Assembly (NCBI GenBank): GCA_907163375.1
Contig: CAJQUW010009197.1
Location: 62,001-126,000 of the forward strand
DNA from: Prostheceraeus crozeri
Taxonomy: Eukaryota > Platyhelminthes > Polycladida > Euryleptidae
Direction: 5' to 3'
DNA: 64,000 bases
Shown here: in pieces, positions 59,105-64,000 of the stretch
Layout: the number at the start of each line of letters is the position of its first letter
Position numbering within the stretch: the stretch's first letter is position 1
Made by a program: the position numbers and the translations under genes
Notes under the pieces: model-generated
Database searches by the model: none
What the model was told of the DNA's origin: nothing
What the model saw: the letters and a program-made list of their open reading frames with translations, nothing else

Positions 59105-61455
59105 TCAAGAAAAGTGAAAACTTAGATAATGCCACCAATATTGCTCTTGAAGAATCAGTTAGTGAATCCATAGTTGAACCCATAAATTCTCAGGAGACAA
59201 ATTGCGAGCTGAAAGAAAGAAATAATTTGAAATTTGAGAGTAAAAAGCAAAAAGCTGATGATACAGAATCAGATGTGATTCTTGGAAATTTTATTATTGG
59301 TGACTATTTTCAAGATCATACTTGTCCAGTAAAGACACCCTGCACAAATCCATCAATACACCAATCAATGTCATCAACTGGTTCTAAGGATAAGCAAACT
59401 GATCATATCAATGAAGAAACCAATCTGTCTAAGAAAATTGATCAAGCCTATGCTGAAGTGGCTCATTGGAAACCCAGTCTATTTCCAATCCCTATAGGAG
59501 CAATGCACGTAAACAGTTTGTTAAGTTACTGAGTTATCTTTTTATAGAGTTTGCTGAAGAATCTGCACGAGAGTCATTCGTTCTGAAAGCTGCATTTACG
59601 ATTCCTCATCTACTTCTACAATCTGCATGCCCATCTACAACATCTGAATCTCTGAGCGTCACACTCCTACGCAGAATAGAATTATGGCGCAATGGAAAGA
59701 TAGAAGATTTGTTTCATGAGGCGAATGCATTACAACAGCGAAAAAGCATTCGCAAGAGACCAAGTAAACGAAAAGATGTCAAAAAGTACTTCGTTGAAAA
59801 GTTGACAAACGGACAAGTAAGAACAGCCACACGACTTTTGGAGGAGGACATGCAAAATGGTGAATATGATTTGAAAGATGTGGTGGACAAAAGAACGATA
59901 GAAGATATTTTGATAGAAAAGCATCCAGAACCTGGACCTATGCATCCTGAACTTGTCTGCAAAACATGGCCACAATTTTACAATTTTCATCCAGCAATCT
60001 TTGACTCCATTGACTCAGACAGTATTCTGAAAGCATCTTTACACACTCGAGGAGCAGCAGGTCCCTCTGGACTAGATGCTGAAGAGTGGAGGAGGCTACT
60101 ATGTGGATTCGGTGCTTGCTCCTCTGATTTGCGTCAAGCACTTGCAGCAGTAGCAAGACGCTTATGCAGAAATGAGATAGATTCTGAATATCTTCTAGCT
60201 TATAATGCATGTCGCTTAATTCCCCTTGACAAGAACCCAGGGGTTCGCCCTATTGGTATTGGTGAAGTGAACCGACGCATCATAGGAAAAGTGATTTTGC
60301 AGTGCATTAAACAAAACTTGTCTGCAACAGCAGGCAATCTACAATTATGCTGTGGACAGACTGCTGGAATCGAACACGCAATTCACTCTCTTAGACAAGG
60401 ATTTCAAGACAGCGATACGGAAGGAATGCTGCTAATCGATGCATCTAATGCATTTAATTCACTGAACCGGCAACTTGCACTACAAAATATAGAAATGATA
60501 TGTCCATCACTATCAAAAGTTATCAAAAATTCCTACAAGTCGACGACTCCCTTGTTTGTTGGATCAAAGACGATATGGTCGAAAGAGGGTAACATTCAGG
60601 GAGATCCCTTAGCCATGGCTATGTACCGGATAACAGTTCTTTCTTTGACTCACAAGCTTAAGGAAATGAACACTGACATCCTTCAAAAATGGTATACGGA
60701 TGATGCGTCAGCAGTAGGAAAACTGAATTACTTAAAACATTATTGGATTAACAGTAAAGATTTCGGGAGCGGATATGGCTACTTTCTCAATGATGCTAAA
60801 TGCACTTAGTTGTCAAAGAAGAATGCAAGCAGATGGCTGCAGACATATTCCATGACACAGAAGTTAAAATTGTTGGTGGTCATACAGTTTTGGGATCGGT
60901 AATTGGATCCGACGAAGTGTGTGATGAAATGCTAGCCAATAAATTGCGAAAACTTTATGAAATGATTGAGAGACTCTCAGGCTTTGCAATCAGTGTTCCT
61001 CAACCAGTTTACTGTGGTTTTGTTCGCGGATTACTCACAAAGTTTAACTACCTTGCAAGAACAACACCAACATTTGCTTCTAAAGTGACGCTACTTGATG
61101 ACCAGATTTCAAGAAATCTCATTCCAGCTATCACAGGAGAAGGGCCACTTGGTGAAATTGAACGTGATCTACTTGCACTTCCAGTGAGAGAGGGAGGTCT
61201 TGACCTCAGAAAGTTAAGTGACCTTGAATCTGCTTATGAAAATTCAGTCCGACTTAGTTCTCCTCTGCAACGAGATGATTATCTGAAGTAAACGGACAGC
61301 AGCTTGAAATCAAGTCAGCACTGAGATTGGAAAACAGGAAAAAACAAGCAGAAATCGCTAAAGAAGTTCACAGCAGACTCAATGAGAGTAGTGAAAACTG
61401 TGCCCTACTTGCGACGGATAGGTACATGGATAGGTACATGTAAAATTTAGTGTTA
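59105..61455 (+). pseudogene. Reverse transcriptase of an atypical retroelement lineage, frameshifted
   Basis: Four frame segments follow in order. An acidic N-terminal part (to about 59500) ends in AYAEVAHWKPSLFPIPIG. The second (59505-60790) has SFVLKAAFTIPHLLLQ, AAGPSGLDAEEWRRLLCG, LIPLDKNPGVRPIGIGEVNRRIIGK (RT fingers), LLIDASNAFNSLNRQ with the first catalytic Asp, GNIQGDPLAMAMY and WYTDDASAVGKL with the catalytic DD. The third (60800-61291) has HTVLGSVIGS and PVREGGLDLRKL. The fourth (to about 61455) is a basic helix ending in repeats. I recall this RT type as widespread in uncharacterised proteins of cnidarians and other marine invertebrates; it is not a standard LINE, gypsy, PLE or DIRS enzyme. 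No nuclease or integrase is seen. Confidence 0.75.
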
Positions 61456-61572
61456 TCAATAGGTACATGTATAATTTAGTGTTATCAATAGGAACATGGA
61501 TAGGTACATGTATAATTCAGTGTTATGAATAGGAACCTGTATGAGATCTGTTTTACTGGATAGGTACATGTG
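61417..61572 (+). repeat. GATAGGTACATG tandem repeats
   Basis: At least six copies of a unit starting ATAGGTACATG. Long units (about 29 bp) add TATAATTTAGTGTTATCA and short ones are 11-12 bp. They form the end of the reverse transcriptase pseudogene and lie 200 bp before the first virus-like gene. Confidence 0.85.
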
Positions 61573-61776
61573 TTTGGTACACTCGGTTGAGTACACTGTG
61601 TTTCGGAACGTCTATGAGCGAACTTGTGCGGTTTGGTTCTGAGCACTTGGGTACGTACCGATAGACGTCCGTTGTTTGATTTTGAATGGGTTTGCTCAAT
61701 TGCGACTATTGTGACTATTGAAACCATTGTAATCAAGATGACACATTGATTTTCCTTTTACGTAGACAAACTAAGC

Positions 61777-61784
61777 TATAAATA
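61777..61784 (+). promoter_or_regulatory. TATA box of the RING-finger gene
   Basis: TATAAATA lies 35 bp before the ATG at 61812. Transcription would start about 25-30 bp downstream, which makes the earlier ATG at 61800 unlikely. Confidence 0.5.
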
Positions 61785-61811
61785 TGAGATAGTTGTTTGA
61801 TGACATACATA

Positions 61812-62309
61812 ATGATGACTAGTATCCCAACGTCGTGGGTTGTCGCAAGAGACCTTGGATATTCGTTCAAAGCTATAGAAACTGTAACAAATCTCAGTGA
61901 AAATATCAACGCTGGTGATTTAGTTGATCGACTAATGGATCTAGATGAGCATGCAATGAATCACAATTTGGATCGTAGGTGGATAGAGGATTTCTCCATG
62001 CTACACTGCAATGATAGTGAAATTAGGAGGATCAAATTGGAACGATATGGAAAGAAGGAGACATCTGACAGTGTTTTAATAAAAAGTTCTCCCAATAAAA
62101 GTGACTTCAGAAGGAAATTAGAAGAAGAGACATTTAAATTATTATGTGAACGGAACTGCGTTAAATGTTTTAAACAGGAACGATCCCTTCTCTTTTTGCC
62201 ATGTTCTCATAGCGTTATGTGTTCTACATGTTATGTACCCTTTGAAACTTCATCTTGTCCCCTTTGTGATGAAGAAATATCTTCAACAGTCACTGTATAT
62301 CGTGCATGA
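61812..62309 (+). CDS. C-terminal RING-finger protein, virus-like cluster
   Basis: An intronless frame of about 165 residues. The N-terminal 110 residues (VVARDLGYSFKAIETV, DLVDRLMDLDEHAMNH, a helical region with a KLEEE coil) are unrecognised. The C-terminus is a RING-HC finger of IAP type: NCVKCFKQERSLLFLPCSHSVMCSTC, then CPLCDEEISSTVTVYRA. Such fingers act as ubiquitin ligases; IAP-type RING genes are carried by many large DNA viruses and virus-like elements. I chose the ATG at 61812 because of the TATA box at 61777; ATGs at 61800 and 61815 are alternatives. The stop codon overlaps a 21-bp palindrome. Neighbouring genes follow on the same strand with short gaps. Host origin is possible. 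Confidence 0.7.
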   Translation: MMTSIPTSWVVARDLGYSFKAIETVTNLSENINAGDLVDRLMDLDEHAMNHNLDRRWIEDFSMLHCNDSEIRRIKLERYGKKETSDSVLIKSSPNKSDFRRKLEEETFKLLCERNCVKCFKQERSLLFLPCSHSVMCSTCYVPFETSSCPLCDEEISSTVTVYRA

Positions 62310-62323
62310 TGAGTCATCATGCA
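62303..62323. promoter_or_regulatory. 21-bp perfect palindrome
   Basis: Half-site TGCATGATGA and its complement flank a central G. It overlaps the stop of the RING gene and lies 42 bp before the next TATA box. It contains an AP-1-like TGAGTCA. A related TCATCA/TGATGA dyad precedes the last gene. Confidence 0.55.
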
Positions 62324-62364
62324 GGTCTGTGATTGGTCACTATTGTGTCTTTGTTTGACTTTTC

Positions 62365-62374
62365 TATATAAGGA
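62365..62374 (+). promoter_or_regulatory. TATA box TATATAAGGA
   Basis: Located 55 bp before the ATG at 62420. The same 10-mer, followed by GGAC or AGAC, occurs at 63623. Confidence 0.6.
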
Positions 62375-62419
62375 GGACATTGTACCGTTCTATTTCAAGC
62401 ATAATTTGAGGCTAATACA

Positions 62420-63043
62420 ATGTCAATCAGCATGTCGTTCACTACCAACATTCCCATTTCAATAATTTACCGAAGTCAACTCTTCACCGGCAATATATTT
62501 TATTCTGCCGTGAATATAACTGGCTATAAAGCGGATTTGGTGGATCTGATGGAGGAAATAGTGAAGTATTTCCGCTGCGGAGAGGACGTTGTGGTGCAGA
62601 GAATGCTAATGAGAGTCGTGAACAACGGTCTTACACGAGGTGCAAGATTTTGGCTCAATGAAGTATTTCGCCCACTAGCTCAAACGGAGATTGTACCGGA
62701 ATACTCTCGCTGTTGGTGCAGCAGTATCCAACGGAAACTCAACACATGTCTCCATGACATTATCACCTCCAGCTACTATGACGAGAAGGGTGACAAATGT
62801 AAATTGGACTTATTCAATGGACCGCCATCAGTAAGCATCAATGTGGCTGCTCAAGGACATTCTGAGGTAATCAGTTTGCGGGCATACTATGCCAATATTT
62901 TAAAGACTTTCCATTCAAAGCCCTGCTGTATGTGCTGTCCAATTTCAAAACATCTAATGAAAGACATTGAGCAGCTCATAACTGCTACAAATCAGACTCT
63001 AGCCGATGTGAGTGTATATCAGTTTCCCTCTACATCTTGTTAA
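62420..63043 (+). CDS. Unknown Cys-rich protein, virus-like cluster
   Basis: An intronless 207-residue frame with its own TATA box. Not recognised. It has an amphipathic segment LVDLMEEIVKYFRCGEDVVVQRMLMRVV, a WCSS motif, and a CCMCC cluster near residue 170 that could bind metal or form disulphides. No signal peptide is convincing: the N-terminus has modest hydrophobicity (NIPISIIYRSQ) without a typical core. The start could be either ATG at 62420 or 62432. It lies 110 bp after the RING gene and 128 bp before the basic protein gene, all on the same strand, so a shared function in one element is inferred. Confidence 0.65.
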   Translation: MSISMSFTTNIPISIIYRSQLFTGNIFYSAVNITGYKADLVDLMEEIVKYFRCGEDVVVQRMLMRVVNNGLTRGARFWLNEVFRPLAQTEIVPEYSRCWCSSIQRKLNTCLHDIITSSYYDEKGDKCKLDLFNGPPSVSINVAAQGHSEVISLRAYYANILKTFHSKPCCMCCPISKHLMKDIEQLITATNQTLADVSVYQFPSTSC

Positions 63044-63105
63044 GTGTTTTATGTAATTTTATAAGTACCAGCAACAAACTCTGTGTGAATGCTTGTAAAC
63101 TTTTG

Positions 63106-63113
63106 TATATAAT
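63106..63113 (+). promoter_or_regulatory. TATA box of the basic-protein gene
   Basis: TATATAAT lies 66 bp before the ATG at 63172, a spacing comparable with the other genes of the cluster. Confidence 0.4.
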
Positions 63114-63164
63114 GTTGTAAGTACTAAGCAAAAATTGTAATTGTATTATCTATTTCCATATTAG

Positions 63165-63170
63165 AATAAA
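63165..63170 (+). terminator. Poly(A) signal AATAAA, overlapping the next gene's leader
   Basis: AATAAA ends one base before the ATG at 63172. It would serve the upstream gene, which ends at 63043. Such tight packing of signals is typical of compact viral genomes. Confidence 0.5.
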
Positions 63171-63171
63171 A

Positions 63172-63564
63172 ATGTCTGTAAAACGGAAGGCATCTTCTCG
63201 TCAATCGAAACGGTCCTTCAAACCTTCAAGTCAGTTTAAAAAGGCGTTGCGAAAGTTAAACAGGATACATGATAATAAGAAGAAGTGTAAATTGATTCAA
63301 AATTCAGGTGATGATTTCATTCGTGATTTAGCTTTTGCAATACACAAATGTCTACCTATTTACAAGCCTCTGTTGAATGCTGGCTCTTTGAATAGCAAAA
63401 AAAGGTTTTCAATACCAAGGGGTAGTGATAAGAAAAGGCGAAACTTAATTCAGCGCGGTGGTGGTGGGTTTCTAAGTATGTTAAATGATATTGGAAACAG
63501 TATTAATGGTGTAATCAATAGTCCGCTTGGAAGGATTGCAGCAACTGCTGCAATGTTAATATAA
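63172..63564 (+). CDS. Small basic core-like protein with GGGG junction and hydrophobic tail
   Basis: A 130-residue frame. Residues 1-45 are Lys/Arg/Ser rich (VKRKASSRQSKRSFK, KKALRKLNRIHDNKKK); the middle contains DFIRDLAFAIHKCLP. A second basic patch, GSDKKRRNLIQR, is followed by GGGGFLSMLNDIGNSI and a hydrophobic, helical C-terminus ending IAATAAMLI. A basic body, a glycine-rich site and a membrane-active tail recall adenovirus core/minor capsid precursors and similar small proteins of Polintons and adintoviruses, where a viral protease cuts at GG-containing sites. This is architectural resemblance only. A DNA-condensing or membrane-active virion protein is inferred. Plain host nucleolar protein is an alternative, but the tail argues against it. 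Confidence 0.6.
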   Translation: MSVKRKASSRQSKRSFKPSSQFKKALRKLNRIHDNKKKCKLIQNSGDDFIRDLAFAIHKCLPIYKPLLNAGSLNSKKRFSIPRGSDKKRRNLIQRGGGGFLSMLNDIGNSINGVINSPLGRIAATAAMLI

Positions 63565-63603
63565 GGTTAGCGAATCATAAAGTGACACGTCATCACTTTG
63601 ATT

Positions 63604-63632
63604 GATGAGTCATATATAGGTGTATATAAGGA
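63604..63632 (+). promoter_or_regulatory. Promoter module GATGAGTCAT plus TATATAAGGA
   Basis: GATGAGTCAT at 63604-63613 and TATATAAGGA at 63623-63632 repeat, in the same order, elements found at 62308 and 62365. A TCATCA half-site at 63590-63595 makes a dyad with TGATGA at 63603. Spacing to the TATA is 9 bp here and 47 bp there. Confidence 0.55.
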
Positions 63633-63715
63633 AGACGCTTTAATGATATTTTACCACTTTCAAGTGACAATTCATTTGCGCTGGTTGAAAGCTCCGAATT
63701 AGTACTTGTTGAAAC

Positions 63716-64000
63716 ATGACTCAGAAAATGTATACAATCAGAGAGGAAGGTGACGCTTTTGAGCAAGATCTCTTGAAGCTTCGTCCGACACGAAAGGTGC
63801 AAGGGATTGGAAATACATTCTACTTTCAAACCTTGAATTATGGTGATGATGGCTTTTATCTTCAAGTTCCATTCTTCCACAGTAATGGTATGTCTACATC
63901 AGGGTATAGCAATATGAGACAAATGCGAGTGACTTTTCCAAAATGGCAACAGGTGATTCTTAAAACTATTGACTCTTTCGCGAAAGAATGTGTTGAGCTG
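63716..64000 (+). CDS. Unknown protein, 5' part, continues beyond window
   Basis: An open frame of 95 codons from ATG at 63716 to the window edge without a stop, so it is absent from any list of closed frames. It begins MTQKMYTIREEGD and includes GIGNTFYFQTLNYGDDGFYLQVPFF, then SGYSNMRQMRVTFP and ILKTIDSFAKECVEL. A strand pair ending in YLQVPFF followed by a long helix is reminiscent of single-stranded-DNA-binding-like proteins of large DNA viruses and Polinton-type elements, but this is a weak impression. The ATG lies 84 bp after the shared TATATAAGGA box. Confidence 0.6.
   Translation, partial: MTQKMYTIREEGDAFEQDLLKLRPTRKVQGIGNTFYFQTLNYGDDGFYLQVPFFHSNGMSTSGYSNMRQMRVTFPKWQQVILKTIDSFAKECVEL

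Noticed and set aside
1..64000. CRISPR arrays, bacterial operons, riboswitches
   Set aside because: No regularly spaced direct repeats with unique spacers, and the sequence is eukaryotic throughout.

Overview
The window is AT-rich eukaryotic DNA from an invertebrate animal, probably marine. The grounds are one spliced metazoan-type exon, single-exon secreted-protein coding, a tRNA gene with a Pol III terminator, and dense nested transposons of animal type. The transposons include Penelope-like elements (PLEs) with GIY-YIG nucleases, mariner, hAT, Ty3/gypsy and Jockey/CR1-like LINEs. An IL-17-like cytokine and the mixture of elements fit an echinoderm or a lophotrochozoan better than an insect or vertebrate, but this is inference and the species cannot be read from the sequence.

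Layout. 1-3.4 kb: PLE tail-like motif, then the last exon of a BtpA-family gene (1277-1787, +). 3.4-9.4 kb: a head-to-head inverted PLE pair with hammerhead-like motifs, a decayed mariner with recognisable terminal inverted repeats, and a second PLE fragment. 11.6-12.2 kb: candidate intronless IL-17-like secreted protein. 14.5-25.4 kb: a Jockey/CR1-like LINE (-) cut exactly in two by an 8.13-kb insertion (15983-24113). The insertion has inverted ends and no recognisable transposase; it carries a tRNA-Thr(AGT) candidate and a 0.3-kb tandem duplication. 27.4-28.1 kb: a LINE tail and a third PLE fragment.

28.35-45.84 kb: a 6-kb inverted repeat, about 97-99% identical by eye, around a 1.2-kb spacer. 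The left arm contains a Mag-like Ty3/gypsy element (32128-36271) bordered by a 134-bp direct duplication and unrelated filler. The right arm ends 25 bp inside a non-autonomous hAT element (45815-48218) that itself holds a PLE fragment. 49.7-58.9 kb: a nested stack. Diverged inverted ends (49.68 and 58.88 kb) enclose a LINE (50.2-53.8 kb, -), and the LINE is interrupted by a young gypsy element (53779-58092) with identical 135-bp LTRs and a perfect GTATT target duplication. 59.1-61.5 kb: a frameshifted reverse transcriptase pseudogene of an unusual lineage.

61.8-64.0 kb is different from everything else. Four intronless plus-strand genes are packed 110-150 bp apart, each with its own TATA box: a C-terminal RING-finger protein, an unknown Cys-rich protein, a small basic protein with an adenovirus-like core-protein layout (basic body, GGGG junction, hydrophobic tail), and an open frame that runs off the edge. 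Two of the promoters share TGATGA/TCATCA dyads and TATATAAGGA. I read this as one end of a virus-like DNA element (Polinton/adintovirus-like or a new lineage) whose diagnostic genes would lie beyond position 64000. It is the best candidate here for something undescribed.

Most other short open frames in the window are non-coding or opposite-strand shadows and are omitted.
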